Below, piece by piece: positions 1 to 8,391 of a DNA stretch of 64,000 bases. The number at the start of each line of letters is the position of its first letter. The first letter of the stretch is position 1. The notes under the pieces are model-generated. The model saw only the letters and a program-made list of their open reading frames with translations, was not told the origin of the DNA and did not search any database. Position numbers and translations under genes: made by a program. Source of the stretch: Actinokineospora alba (GTDB lineage Bacteria; Actinomycetota; Actinomycetes; Mycobacteriales; Pseudonocardiaceae); assembly GCF_004362515.1 (NCBI RefSeq), contig NZ_SNXU01000001.1, positions 1,612,001 through 1,676,000 on the forward strand, read 5' to 3'.

Positions 1-572
1 GCGCCCGCGACCGCGTTGCGCGAGGTGTCGTCGAGTTCGCCGTCGCCGGACTCCTCGTCTTCCTCCTGCTGCGCGGCGCCGAGGAGCTGCTCGGTGCGCT
101 TGACCGACGCGAGGTCCAGCGACCCCAGGCCAGGGGTGTCGATGACGGTGAGGTCGCGCAGGACGGCGTTGGTCAGGTACGCCTCGAGGTGCGAGACCTT
201 GTCGAAGTCGACTTCGAGGTCGTTGGGGATCATGCCCCCGACGTCGAAGGGCAGCACCTGCTTGGTGCCGTCGAAGAAGATCAGCTCGACCCGGTCGACC
301 GTGCCGTACTGGAACCGGGTGACCAGCCGGGTGCACTCGCCCACGTCGGTGGGCGCGATCCGGCGGCCGATCAGCGCGTTGACCAGCGTCGACTTGCCGG
401 ATTTGATCCGGCCGGCGACGGCGACCTGCAACGGGGCCGAGAGTCTGCGCAGCACCTCGCGGAAGCCTGCCGCCGTCCGCGCGGACACCTGCGGCTGCAG
501 GCGCTGGCACAGGTTGGCGACCGCCGCCGACAGCGGCCCGGCGAGATGCTGCTGCTCGGTCGCGGTTGTCAA
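1..572 (-). CDS. Dynamin-like GTPase, 3' part cut by window edge
   Basis: About 190 residues are visible and the gene runs off the left edge. The chosen start is a TTG at 572, preceded by a GGGAGGAA ribosome site 6-7 bases upstream. The protein has a Walker A P-loop (GRIKSGKST, about residue 55) and a G3 motif (DTPGLG, about residue 130), the pattern of bacterial dynamin-like and related large GTPases. A short Asp/Glu/Ser-rich stretch (EEDEESGDGE) lies near the visible end. Actinobacterial members of this family often come in pairs and act at membranes (family knowledge); the partner would lie outside the window. The gene is divergent from the histidine kinase at 717. The GTPase call is firm, the exact subfamily is not. 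Confidence 0.8.
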   Translation of the reverse strand, partial: MTTATEQQHLAGPLSAAVANLCQRLQPQVSARTAAGFREVLRRLSAPLQVAVAGRIKSGKSTLVNALIGRRIAPTDVGECTRLVTRFQYGTVDRVELIFFDGTKQVLPFDVGGMIPNDLEVDFDKVSHLEAYLTNAVLRDLTVIDTPGLGSLDLASVKRTEQLLGAAQQEEDEESGDGELDDTSRNAVAG

Positions 573-716
573 AGCCCGATTCCTCCCTCGGTCGTGAGGA
601 ATCGTGCCATGAGCGCGGTGGCCGCGTGCCCGGACCGTCGGATCCGCCCCCAGGAGGAGACCGGGTGCGACGGCAGGCTGACGCGCGCGCGGTGTGAACC
701 TGCCTACGCTCATCAA

Positions 717-1895
717 GTGCGACGGCTGAGCTTGTGGATGAAGAAGCACCCGATGGCGGGCGACATCGTCATCGCGACCTTCCTCGTCCTGTTAGAGCTG
801 CTGTCGCTGTTCGAGATGCCCGGCGGCGTCGAGGCGTGGGTGTTCTGGCTGGTCGGCGCCGCGATGCTGGGCCCGCTGGTCATCCGCAGGCGCGACCCGC
901 TGCTCTCGGCGTACCTCATCCTGCTCGCCGGATTCGCCCAGCTGCTCACGCACGGCGCGCCCGGGGTGGGCACCGACGCGCGGGTGCGGCTGGCCGACTT
1001 CGCGCTCGGCATCGCGCTGTACACCCTGGTCACCTACGTCGGGCGCAAGCAGGCCGCGCTGTACGCGCTCTGGCTCGCGCTGGGCATCGCGGCGTGGGCG
1101 ACCTGGCGGATCGGTTACCCGGACGCGGTCCTGCCGACGCTCGTGATCGTGGTGATCTTCGCGCTGTGCTGGGTGCTGGGCGAGTTCATGGGCGCCCGCA
1201 AGGCCTACCACCTGGAGGTCGAGCGCAGGCTGGCGCTGCTGGAGACCGAGCGCGACCAGCAGGCGCGGCTGGCGGTCGGCGAGGAACGGGCCCGCATCGC
1301 CCGCGAACTGCACGACGTCGTGGCGCACGCGGTGAGCGTGATCGTCGTCCACGCCGACGGCGCCGCCTACGCGGTGCGCACCCAGCCGGAGCTGGCGGAG
1401 CGGGCGATCAACACCATCTCCGCCACCGGCCGCGAAGCCCTGACCGAACTCCGCAGGCTCCTCGGCGTCCTCCGCAGCGACGGCGACGAGTCCGAACTGG
1501 TGCCTCAGCCGAGCACCCAGTCCCTCGCCGAACTGGCCGAACGGGTCCGCACGATCGGCGTCCCGGTGCGCCTGGACCTGACCGGCGACTTGGACGACCT
1601 GCCCGCGGGCGTCGGCCTGGGGATCTACCGGATCGTCCAGGAAGCGCTGACCAACACCATCAAGCACGCGGGCACCGGCGCGTCGGCGGAGGTGCGGGTC
1701 GCCCGGATCGGCGACCGGGTCGAGCTCGACATCTCCGACCGCGGCTCGGGCAAGGCGCTGGCGAACGTGGTGGGCGGCAACGGCCTCATCGGGATGCGGG
1801 AACGCGCCAACGTCTTCGGCGGCACCCTGCAGGCGGGCCCCGAGCCCACCGGCGGCTGGCGAGTCCACGCGGTTCTGCCAGTGTCGACGGCCTGA
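717..1895 (+). CDS. DesK-type sensor histidine kinase
   Basis: 392 aa. Several hydrophobic segments fill roughly residues 10-160 and form the membrane sensor. A short coiled region (ERRLALLETERDQQ) leads into a HisKA_3 dimerisation motif, ARELHDVVAHAVSV, with phospho-acceptor His199. A HATPase domain follows, with an N-box (EALTNTIKH) and a G-box (GGNGLIGMRERA). The GTG at 717 was chosen because it precedes the first membrane segment; the ATG at 738 is an alternative. The open frame continues far upstream, but that part overlaps the divergent GTPase and is not coding. The response regulator starts 10 bases after the stop, so the two form one operon. The stimulus is unknown; the ABC exporter downstream is a plausible target (inference). 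Confidence 0.88.
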   Translation: MRRLSLWMKKHPMAGDIVIATFLVLLELLSLFEMPGGVEAWVFWLVGAAMLGPLVIRRRDPLLSAYLILLAGFAQLLTHGAPGVGTDARVRLADFALGIALYTLVTYVGRKQAALYALWLALGIAAWATWRIGYPDAVLPTLVIVVIFALCWVLGEFMGARKAYHLEVERRLALLETERDQQARLAVGEERARIARELHDVVAHAVSVIVVHADGAAYAVRTQPELAERAINTISATGREALTELRRLLGVLRSDGDESELVPQPSTQSLAELAERVRTIGVPVRLDLTGDLDDLPAGVGLGIYRIVQEALTNTIKHAGTGASAEVRVARIGDRVELDISDRGSGKALANVVGGNGLIGMRERANVFGGTLQAGPEPTGGWRVHAVLPVSTA

Positions 1896-1905
1896 GGAGG
1901 CTACG

Positions 1906-2571
1906 TTGGGTCGCGTGATCAGGGTGGTGCTCGTCGACGACCAGGAACTCATGCGTGTCGGTTTCCGCATGGTCCTCGGCGCACAGGAGGACATGGAGAT
2001 CGTCGGCGAGGCGGGCGACGGCCGGGCGGCCATCGACCTAGCGGAACAACTGCGTCCCGACGTGGTCCTGATGGACGTCCGCATGCCCATCCTCGACGGC
2101 GTGGAGGCGACTCGCGTCATCACCGAGAAGGGCACGTCGAAGGTCCTGGTCATGACCACCTTCGACCTCGACGAATACGCCCTGTCCGCCCTGCGCAACG
2201 GCGCCAGCGGCTTCCTGCTGAAGGACACACCGCCCGCGCAGCTGGTGTCCGCGCTGCGCTCGGTCGCGAGCGGGGACGCCGTCGTCTCACCCAGCGTCAC
2301 CCGCAGGCTGTTAGATCGATTCCTCGGCCCAGGCGGCGGCGAACCCCGCGACGCGGCGGTCCTGGACGCGCTGACCGAACGCGAGCGCGAGGTCCTCGTC
2401 CTGATCGCCCAGGGCCTGTCGAACACCGAGATCGCCCGCAAGCTGTTCCTGTCAGAGGCGACGGTGAAGACCCACGTCGGCCGCGTGCTCGCGAAACTCG
2501 AACTGCGCGACCGAGTGCAGGCCGTCGTCCTCGCCTACGAAACGGGCCTGGTCCGCCCCGGGGACGCCTAG
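1906..2571 (+). CDS. LuxR/NarL-family response regulator
   Basis: 221 aa. The receiver domain (about residues 4-120) has the acidic pair DD at 11-12, phospho-acceptor Asp57 in VVLMDVRMP and a conserved Lys in LLKDT. A LuxR-type helix-turn-helix follows at about 150-215 (LTEREREVLVLIAQGLSNTEIA). The TTG start at 1906 sits 5 bases after GGAGG; the in-frame GTG at 1915 would be too far from it. It is the cognate partner of the kinase just upstream. Its stop overlaps the stop of the convergent SDR gene by a few bases. Confidence 0.9.
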   Translation: MGRVIRVVLVDDQELMRVGFRMVLGAQEDMEIVGEAGDGRAAIDLAEQLRPDVVLMDVRMPILDGVEATRVITEKGTSKVLVMTTFDLDEYALSALRNGASGFLLKDTPPAQLVSALRSVASGDAVVSPSVTRRLLDRFLGPGGGEPRDAAVLDALTEREREVLVLIAQGLSNTEIARKLFLSEATVKTHVGRVLAKLELRDRVQAVVLAYETGLVRPGDA

Positions 2572-3473
2572 CGGTACGCGGCAGCGTCCACTGTGGATGG
2601 ATCGAGGCCGCCGCCGTGGACGTCTTCGGACCAGCGGCCCCAGTCCGGCTGACTGCCGTCGATGTCGGTGAACCCGTACTCCCGCATGAGAGTCCAACTC
2701 GCCAGGGTCTTCCCCGCGAACCGTGACACCTGAGGATCGGCGGCGAGCGCGGCGACCGCACGCCCGAGATAGCGCGGCGTCTCCGACATCACGTAGTCGG
2801 GCTCCTTGGCCTCACGCCAGTTCTTCTCGGTGACCCCGAAGTGCTCCAACATCATCTCCGACCGCAGGAATCCCGGAGTCACAGCCATCCCGGTGCATCC
2901 GACCGCGGCCAAGTCGGCACCCAGCGCCCGCCCGATGGACCGGATCCCCGACTTCACCAGGTGGTACGGAATCCCGACCGGCCCGGGATAGTCGTCCACA
3001 TCCCCATCGGTCACCTCGATGACCAGCCCACCGGGCTGCGACACCACCAACGGCAGCAACCGGTGCAGCGCGATCAGGTGCGTGTCGAGCCCGTTGTGCA
3101 CGACCCCGAGCGCCTTCTCCAGGTCCGACTCCCAGAACGGCGTCCCGAACTCGACGAACTTGTCCCCACCCCACACGTCGTCCACGAGCACATCGATCCG
3201 CCCGTGATCGGCCAGGACACGATCCCGCAAGGCGTCCACATCGGACACCACGTAGAAGTCGCATTGGACCGGGATCCCGACACCGCCGGCCGCGGACACC
3301 AGCTCGGCGGTCTCCTCGATGGTCTCCTTGCGCCCCATCGGCGACTGGTGTTGGCGAGTCGTCCGCCCGGTCACATAGACAGTCGCCCCGGCCGCGCCGA
3401 GCTCCACCGCGATCCCACGACCGCATCCCCGGGTCGCCCCGGTCACCACAGCCACCTTGCCCGCAAGACTCAT
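2568..3473 (-). CDS. SDR-family oxidoreductase (DHRS1-like)
   Basis: 301 aa. Classical short-chain dehydrogenase features are present: the N-terminal nucleotide-binding motif GATRGCGRG, TGRTTR after the second strand (suggesting NADP preference) and the catalytic YHLVK. The position normally holding the catalytic Ser reads VIEVTDGD, so Ser is replaced or shifted, as in some DHRS1-like members. Three ATGs lie close together at the start; 3473 is preferred because GGAGGGG lies 6 bases before it. The ATG at 3479 overlaps the upstream TetR stop as ATGA but has no room for that site. It is translationally coupled to the TetR gene, so it is probably the regulated target. Substrate unknown. Confidence 0.85.
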   Translation of the reverse strand: MSLAGKVAVVTGATRGCGRGIAVELGAAGATVYVTGRTTRQHQSPMGRKETIEETAELVSAAGGVGIPVQCDFYVVSDVDALRDRVLADHGRIDVLVDDVWGGDKFVEFGTPFWESDLEKALGVVHNGLDTHLIALHRLLPLVVSQPGGLVIEVTDGDVDDYPGPVGIPYHLVKSGIRSIGRALGADLAAVGCTGMAVTPGFLRSEMMLEHFGVTEKNWREAKEPDYVMSETPRYLGRAVAALAADPQVSRFAGKTLASWTLMREYGFTDIDGSQPDWGRWSEDVHGGGLDPSTVDAAAYR

Positions 3474-3475
3474 GA

Positions 3476-4051
3476 TCATCCCCTCCATCCATCGAGAACG
3501 GCGTCCACGTCCGCCGTCAACCGGTCTTCCAGTCGCCCGTTCGGCCGGATCGACCAGTCCATCGACACTCCGTTCACCACCGCCAGAAGCACCTGAGCGG
3601 CCCGCGCCGCACTCGGAGCGCGCGGCAGATCGGCCGCGGCCGCCCGGAAGGCGCGGCGCAGTTCGTTCTCCATCGCCGCGTAGTGCTCGCCCAACAGTCC
3701 GCGCAACACCGGATCCACGAGATCGACGCCGAGTTGCCCCAGGTGGTTCGCCGCGGTCGTCGCGTCCCCGAGTCCGACGTGCGTCACGATCGCCGCCGCC
3801 CGCAGACCGTCCACTGGGGACGCCGCCGACTCGGCCGCCGCCCGCATGGTGACGGCCGCCTCACCGGTGAAGTGGACAGTCAGCGCTCGCAGCAGTCCGC
3901 TCTTCGACCCGAACCGCTGCGCCACCGTGCCCACCGACACCCCGGCCTCCGCGGCCACCTGGGCCAGGGTGAACCCGGGCCCATGTCGGCCGATCACGTC
4001 GCCGGTGGCGACGAGCAACCGCTGGTCAGTGATGGTCTGGGGTCTGGCCAC
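3476..4051 (-). CDS. TetR-family transcriptional regulator
   Basis: 191 aa, GTG start. The N-terminal helix-turn-helix (FTLAQVAAEAGVSVGTVAQRFGSKSG, shown here as separated motifs FTLAQVAAEAGVS and GTVAQRFGSK) is typical TetR, followed by a variable ligand-binding domain. It lies directly upstream of, and coupled to, the SDR gene, and is divergent from the ABC exporter at 4294. An imperfect palindrome starts 3 bases upstream of its start codon (separate entry), which suggests autoregulation and possibly control of the exporter. Ligand unknown. Confidence 0.87.
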   Translation of the reverse strand: MARPQTITDQRLLVATGDVIGRHGPGFTLAQVAAEAGVSVGTVAQRFGSKSGLLRALTVHFTGEAAVTMRAAAESAASPVDGLRAAAIVTHVGLGDATTAANHLGQLGVDLVDPVLRGLLGEHYAAMENELRRAFRAAAADLPRAPSAARAAQVLLAVVNGVSMDWSIRPNGRLEDRLTADVDAVLDGWRG

Positions 4052-4054
4052 CCA

Positions 4055-4078
4055 GTTATTGAACCACTATTCATTAAC
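4055..4078. promoter_or_regulatory. Candidate TetR operator
   Basis: A 24-base near-palindrome with arms GTTATTGAA and TTCATTAAC (one mismatch) separated by CCACTA. It abuts the TetR start codon in the TetR/ABC divergent region and is AT-rich against a GC-rich background. Position and symmetry support autoregulation; the identification is inference. Confidence 0.5.
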
Positions 4079-4293
4079 CCTGTCACCCCGACGGGGTCGC
4101 TCGAACGAATCAGGGTCGGCTCAGGGTCGTCACGGATTGGATCAGACCTAAGGCTGATGGACCGTAGTCCCACAAGGTGACCCGTACGCGAGACCTCAGC
4201 ACGACGCGGAATCTCGCGGCGAGGCCCAGGATGGTTGACGTGGGGGAGCCGTCGCGGACGAGCGCACCGGCACCGAAGGCAAAGGGAGAAATC

Positions 4294-5229
4294 ATGATCG
4301 AGGCAGTGGGCCTCACCAAGCGGTACGGGAAGACGCTCGCCGTGGACAACCTGTCGTTCACCGTCCCGACCGGCCGGGTCACCGGCTTCCTCGGGCCGAA
4401 CGGCGCGGGCAAGTCGACGACGATGCGGATGATTCTCGGCCTCGACTCGCCGACCGGGGGTTCGGCGCTGATCGACGGCAAGCACTACCGCGACCTGCAC
4501 CAGCCGCTGCGCACGGTCGGAGCGCTGCTCGACGCGAAGTGGGTGCACCCGAACCGCTCCGCTCGCGCGCACCTGCAGTGGATGGCGAAGTCGAACAAGA
4601 TCAACCCGAAGCGCGTCGACGAGGTGCTCGACATCGTCGGCCTGACCTCGGTCGCCGGTAAGCGCGCGGGCGGCTTCTCGCTCGGCATGTCGCAGCGCCT
4701 CGGCATCGCCGCCGCGCTGCTCGGCGACCCGCAGGTGCTGCTCTTCGATGAGCCGGTCAACGGCCTCGACCCCGAGGGCATCCTGTGGATCCGCAAGTTC
4801 ATGCACCGGCTCGCCGATGAGGGCCGCACGGTCTTCGTCTCCAGCCACCTGCTCTCCGAGATGGCGCTGACCGCGCAGGAACTCGTCGTCATCGGCCGCG
4901 GCAAGCTGATCTCGCAGAGCTCCACCGAGGACTTCGTGGCCCAGGCCACCGAGAACACCGTCCGGGTCCGCAGCCCGCACCTGTCCGCCCTGCGCACCGC
5001 GCTCGGCCGCACCGGGGTCTCGCTGCGCGACGAGGGCGACAGCCTGGTCGTGAGCGGCATGGACTGCGCCGAGATCGGTGAGCTGGCCGCGTCGACCGGC
5101 GCCGTGCTGCACGAGCTCAGCCCGCAGCGCGGTTCGCTGGAAGAGGCGTTCATGCAGCTCACCGGCGACTCCGTCGAGTACCACGCGGGCCTGGCCGAGA
5201 CCATCGACCTCGTCGCGACGGGGAAGTGA
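4294..5229 (+). CDS. ABC transporter ATP-binding protein
   Basis: 311 aa. Walker A GPNGAGKST (about residues 36-44), signature-like FSLGMSQRLGIA, Walker B VLLFDEP, and the H-loop SSHLLSE are all present, as in the DrrA/bacitracin-exporter type of ATPase. The ATG at 4294 was chosen because GGGAGAA precedes it at normal spacing; the open frame extends upstream without support. Two membrane subunits follow immediately, so this is a three-gene exporter operon. The substrate cannot be read from sequence. The upstream two-component system and TetR make a stress- or drug-responsive role plausible. Confidence 0.9.
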   Translation: MIEAVGLTKRYGKTLAVDNLSFTVPTGRVTGFLGPNGAGKSTTMRMILGLDSPTGGSALIDGKHYRDLHQPLRTVGALLDAKWVHPNRSARAHLQWMAKSNKINPKRVDEVLDIVGLTSVAGKRAGGFSLGMSQRLGIAAALLGDPQVLLFDEPVNGLDPEGILWIRKFMHRLADEGRTVFVSSHLLSEMALTAQELVVIGRGKLISQSSTEDFVAQATENTVRVRSPHLSALRTALGRTGVSLRDEGDSLVVSGMDCAEIGELAASTGAVLHELSPQRGSLEEAFMQLTGDSVEYHAGLAETIDLVATGK

Positions 5230-5233
5230 CGTC

Positions 5234-5995
5234 ATGACACTTCTCGCTGTCGAACGCATCAAGCTGTTCACCACCCGCTCACCGTGGTGGTGCACGCTGA
5301 TCGCCCTCGGCGTCACGGTCGGCTTCGCCGCGCTGATGGCGGGCACCGCCGAGGCGGAAGTCCCGATGACGGTCAGCGCCTCCCAGTTCGGCTACGGCTT
5401 CGGCATGGTCGTGGTCATGGTCATGGCGGCGCTCGCGGTCACCACCGAGTACCGCTTCTCCACCATCCGGGCCACCTTCCAGGCCATTCCGAACCGCACG
5501 GCCGCGCTCGTGGCCAAGACCGTCGTGGTCTCGCTGCTCGCCGGAGTCATCGGCCTGGCGGCCGCGTTCGGCTCCTGGGGCATCGCCACGGCGATGTCGC
5601 CGGGCGACCTGGCCATCAACACCGCCTTCGAGTGGCGCGCGGTGGCGGGCGTGGGCTTGGTCTACGCCATCGCCGCGGTCATCGCGGTCTCCGTCGGCAT
5701 CCTGGTCCGGCACTCGGCGGGCGCGATCTCGCTGCTGCTGATCTACACGAACCTGGTCGAGAACCTGATCACGCTCATCCCGACGATCGGCCCGAAGATC
5801 CACCAGTGGCTGCCGTTCAACCTGGCGCACCACTTCCTGACCGGCAACCCGGACCCGACCGGCCGAGGCGACCAGTACGGCCCCGGCCTGTCCGACGCGA
5901 CCGTCGGCCCGTGGCCCGCGCTGGCGATCTTCGCCGGGTTCGGGCTGGTCATGCTCGCGATCTCGCTGGTCGTGGCGAACCGGAGGGACGCCTGA
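5234..5995 (+). CDS. ABC-2 type permease, copy 1
   Basis: 253 aa with about six predicted membrane segments. The first residues MTLLAVERIKLFTTRSPWW are shared exactly with the next gene, and long stretches such as TEYRFSTIRATFQAIPNRTAAL are nearly identical in both. It starts 4 bases after the ATPase stop. It probably forms the membrane channel together with copy 2 and the ATPase at 4294. Confidence 0.88.
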   Translation: MTLLAVERIKLFTTRSPWWCTLIALGVTVGFAALMAGTAEAEVPMTVSASQFGYGFGMVVVMVMAALAVTTEYRFSTIRATFQAIPNRTAALVAKTVVVSLLAGVIGLAAAFGSWGIATAMSPGDLAINTAFEWRAVAGVGLVYAIAAVIAVSVGILVRHSAGAISLLLIYTNLVENLITLIPTIGPKIHQWLPFNLAHHFLTGNPDPTGRGDQYGPGLSDATVGPWPALAIFAGFGLVMLAISLVVANRRDA

Positions 5996-6720
5996 TGACG
6001 CTGCTCGCAGTCGAACGCATCAAGCTGTTCACCACGCGATCGCCTTGGTGGTGCCTGCTGACCGCCCTCGCGGTGACCGTCGGGTTCGCCGCGCTGACCA
6101 CGGGCACCAAGCCGGACGACTTCCCGCTGACGCTGGCGATGACCCAGTTCGGCCGGATGTTCGGGCTGATGGTGGTCATGGTGATGGCCGCGCTGGCGAT
6201 CACCACCGAGTACCGCTTCTCCACCATCCGGGCCACCTTCCAGGCGATCCCGAACCGGACCGCGGCGCTGCTGGCGAAGACCCTGGTCGTCGCCCTGCTC
6301 GCGGCGGTCATCGGCGAGATCGCGGCGTTCGGGTCCTACGGCATCGCCGCGCTCATCCAGCCTGAGGCGAACCTGGCGATCACGTCGGCCGCCGACTGGC
6401 GGATGGTCGCGGGCACCGGCCTGGTCTACGGGCTCTCGGCGGTCCTCGCCGTGGCCGTGGGCGTGCTGCTGCGGCAGTCGGCGGGCGCGATCTCGGTGCT
6501 GCTGATCTGGCCGCTGCTGGTCGAGACACTGGTCCCGGTGATCCCGCGGGTCGGCGACGACATCGCGGAATGGCTGCCGTTCACCGCGGCCGACCAGTTC
6601 CTCGGGGGGCCGACCGGCAACCCGCCGCTGAGCCCGTGGGGGTCGCTGGCCTACTTCGCCGGCGTCTGCGCGGTGCTGTTGGTCGCCGCGGTGGTGACGG
6701 CGAACAAGCGGGACGCATAA
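5995..6720 (+). CDS. ABC-2 type permease, copy 2
   Basis: 241 aa, about six membrane segments, and a paralogue of the gene immediately upstream. Its ATG shares a base with the previous stop (TGATG), so translation is coupled. Compared with copy 1, the loop between the first two helices and the penultimate loop are shortened and changed, while the N-terminus and the second-helix region are conserved. A recent tandem duplication followed by specialisation into a heterodimer is the simplest reading. Confidence 0.87.
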   Translation: MTLLAVERIKLFTTRSPWWCLLTALAVTVGFAALTTGTKPDDFPLTLAMTQFGRMFGLMVVMVMAALAITTEYRFSTIRATFQAIPNRTAALLAKTLVVALLAAVIGEIAAFGSYGIAALIQPEANLAITSAADWRMVAGTGLVYGLSAVLAVAVGVLLRQSAGAISVLLIWPLLVETLVPVIPRVGDDIAEWLPFTAADQFLGGPTGNPPLSPWGSLAYFAGVCAVLLVAAVVTANKRDA

Positions 6721-6773
6721 GGACGTGATCGCCCGTCGTCGGGGGATGGCGGCGATCATTCGGGGAAAGCGGG

Positions 6774-6803
6774 CCCGGGTCACCTTTCGGGGGGTGACCC
6801 GGG
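6774..6803 (+). terminator. Hairpin terminator after the ABC operon
   Basis: Perfect 11-bp stem CCCGGGTCACC / GGTGACCCGGG with an 8-base loop, 54 bases after the permease stop. There is no U-tract. The rest of the gap up to 7004 holds an AT-richer stretch (about 6865-6915) that may carry the promoter for the next gene; nothing else is recognised there. Confidence 0.7.
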
Positions 6804-7003
6804 TCCTCTGCCATGACTGGATCGACGCGACTAGGGAGTTTGGCGCCCTACTGTCCATTCGGGCCCGGTGTCTTACAACAACCACGCGGATTAAGACCAC
6901 GTTAAGTAGCTGTGACCTTCGACACAGCACGCGGACAGGGGTCCCCTGTTCGAGGTCTGATCAAAGTCCCTTCCCGTCTCGGGCGAGCCCTTGGAGGTGG
7001 ACC

Positions 7004-7579
7004 TTGACGGTGGTTGATTCGAGCGCACCGCGGCGCACCATGTCCGTCGACCGCGTGGTGAACCGCGGTCTCCATGTCGAGCCCATGATCAGCCTGGAAT
7101 GGGCCGAGGCACTGGAGCAGCCCAACAACGGGCAGGCGGCCGCCCCCGCCGACGCGCGGCTGTCGTGGGTGCACCGTGCTCCCGAGCGCCAGGTGCTCGC
7201 CCTCTACCGCGCCGCACGCGCGGCCGACCCCGGCGTGTCCGCGCCGTGGTGGCTGCGGGCGATGGCCGCGGGCCTGCTGGGCACGAGACTCGAGGGCTTC
7301 CGCCTGGAGGACCGGGTGGCCAAGCTCCTCGACGCGCGCCCCGGCTGGGTGTTCGTGCCGTGGGGCGAGGAAGGCGAGCCGGGGTACTGGGAGTACATGC
7401 CCTCGGAGCGCGCGCTGAGCACGCCGGGCATCCCGACCACCCTCGCGCACACCGACCGCCACCCCGGCTGGATCGACGTCGTCGCCGTGCACGCGGGCCC
7501 GGCACCGCTCCCGATCGCCGTCGCGGGCCCGGCCGACCTGCGCTCGAACCTCGCCCGGATGGAATCGCTGACGCCCTGA
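7004..7579 (+). CDS. Conserved hypothetical protein next to trmB
   Basis: 191 aa. The TTG start at 7004 follows GGAGGTGG with good spacing. No signal peptide or membrane segment is seen. The protein is rich in Trp, Arg and Pro and ends with a stretch suggesting a small globular cytosolic domain (PGWIDVVAVHAGPAPLPIAV). I do not recognise a family. It lies 17 bases upstream of trmB on the same strand, so it is probably co-transcribed with it. No function is assigned. Confidence 0.65.
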   Translation: MTVVDSSAPRRTMSVDRVVNRGLHVEPMISLEWAEALEQPNNGQAAAPADARLSWVHRAPERQVLALYRAARAADPGVSAPWWLRAMAAGLLGTRLEGFRLEDRVAKLLDARPGWVFVPWGEEGEPGYWEYMPSERALSTPGIPTTLAHTDRHPGWIDVVAVHAGPAPLPIAVAGPADLRSNLARMESLTP

Positions 7580-7596
7580 CCTGGCAGGCTGTCCGG

Positions 7597-8313
7597 GTGA
7601 CACCGACAGAGCAGGAGCCCCGCAAGCGCAGCATCGTCAGCTTCGTGCACCGCGGCGGCCGGATGACGGTCGGTCAGGCGAAGGCCTGGGAGCGGCGCTG
7701 GGACGAGCTGGGCAAGCAGGTCCCACAGCTGCCGCCGGGGCCGATCGAGCTCGACTCGTGGTTCGGCAGGCACGCGCCCGTGCTGCTGGAGATCGGCTCG
7801 GGCATGGGCGAGACCACCTCGCAGCTGGCCAAGGCCAGCCCGGAGCTGAACTACCTGGCGGTGGAGGTCTACCAGCCCGGACTCGCCCAGCTGATGCTGC
7901 GCGCCGAGGCGCTGGAGCTGACCAACCTGCGGCTGCTGCGCGGCGACGCCGTCGTGCTGCTCGGCGAGCACATCCCGCCGGGCTCGCTGGCCGGGGTGCG
8001 GATCTTCTTCCCCGACCCGTGGCCGAAGAAGAAGCACCACAAGCGCAGGCTGGTCCAGCCGGACTTCATCGCGCTGGTCGCCTCCCGGCTCGCGCCGGGC
8101 GCGGCGGTGCACCTGGCGACCGACTGGGAGAACTACGCGGAGCAGATGATGGAGGTCCTCTCCGCGGAGCCCACCCTGCGCAACCGCTACCCCGACGAGC
8201 CGGGCGGCTGGGCGCCGCGGCCGGAGTGGCGGCCGGTGACGAAGTTCGAATCCAGGGCTCGGGAAGAGGGCCGAATCAGCCGCGACCTGATCTTCGAACG
8301 AGTGAACACCTGA
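7597..8313 (+). CDS. trmB: tRNA (guanine-N7-)-methyltransferase
   Basis: 238 aa, GTG start. It shows the TrmB S-adenosylmethionine motif (LEIGSGMGET, about residues 64-73) and the family hallmark PDPWPKKKHHKRR with the following LVQPDF. The C-terminal part carries a conserved TKFE-type motif (TKFESRAREEGR). It forms m7G at position 46 in the tRNA variable loop (family knowledge). An N-terminal basic extension of about 40 residues is usual in actinobacteria. Confidence 0.95.
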   Translation: MTPTEQEPRKRSIVSFVHRGGRMTVGQAKAWERRWDELGKQVPQLPPGPIELDSWFGRHAPVLLEIGSGMGETTSQLAKASPELNYLAVEVYQPGLAQLMLRAEALELTNLRLLRGDAVVLLGEHIPPGSLAGVRIFFPDPWPKKKHHKRRLVQPDFIALVASRLAPGAAVHLATDWENYAEQMMEVLSAEPTLRNRYPDEPGGWAPRPEWRPVTKFESRAREEGRISRDLIFERVNT

Positions 8314-8391
8314 CGGAACGTGACCCAATTGCAGTAGAAACCACACGTCCGAGTAGTCGAGTCGGGGAGCTGAAGTACCGATATCAGTGAT

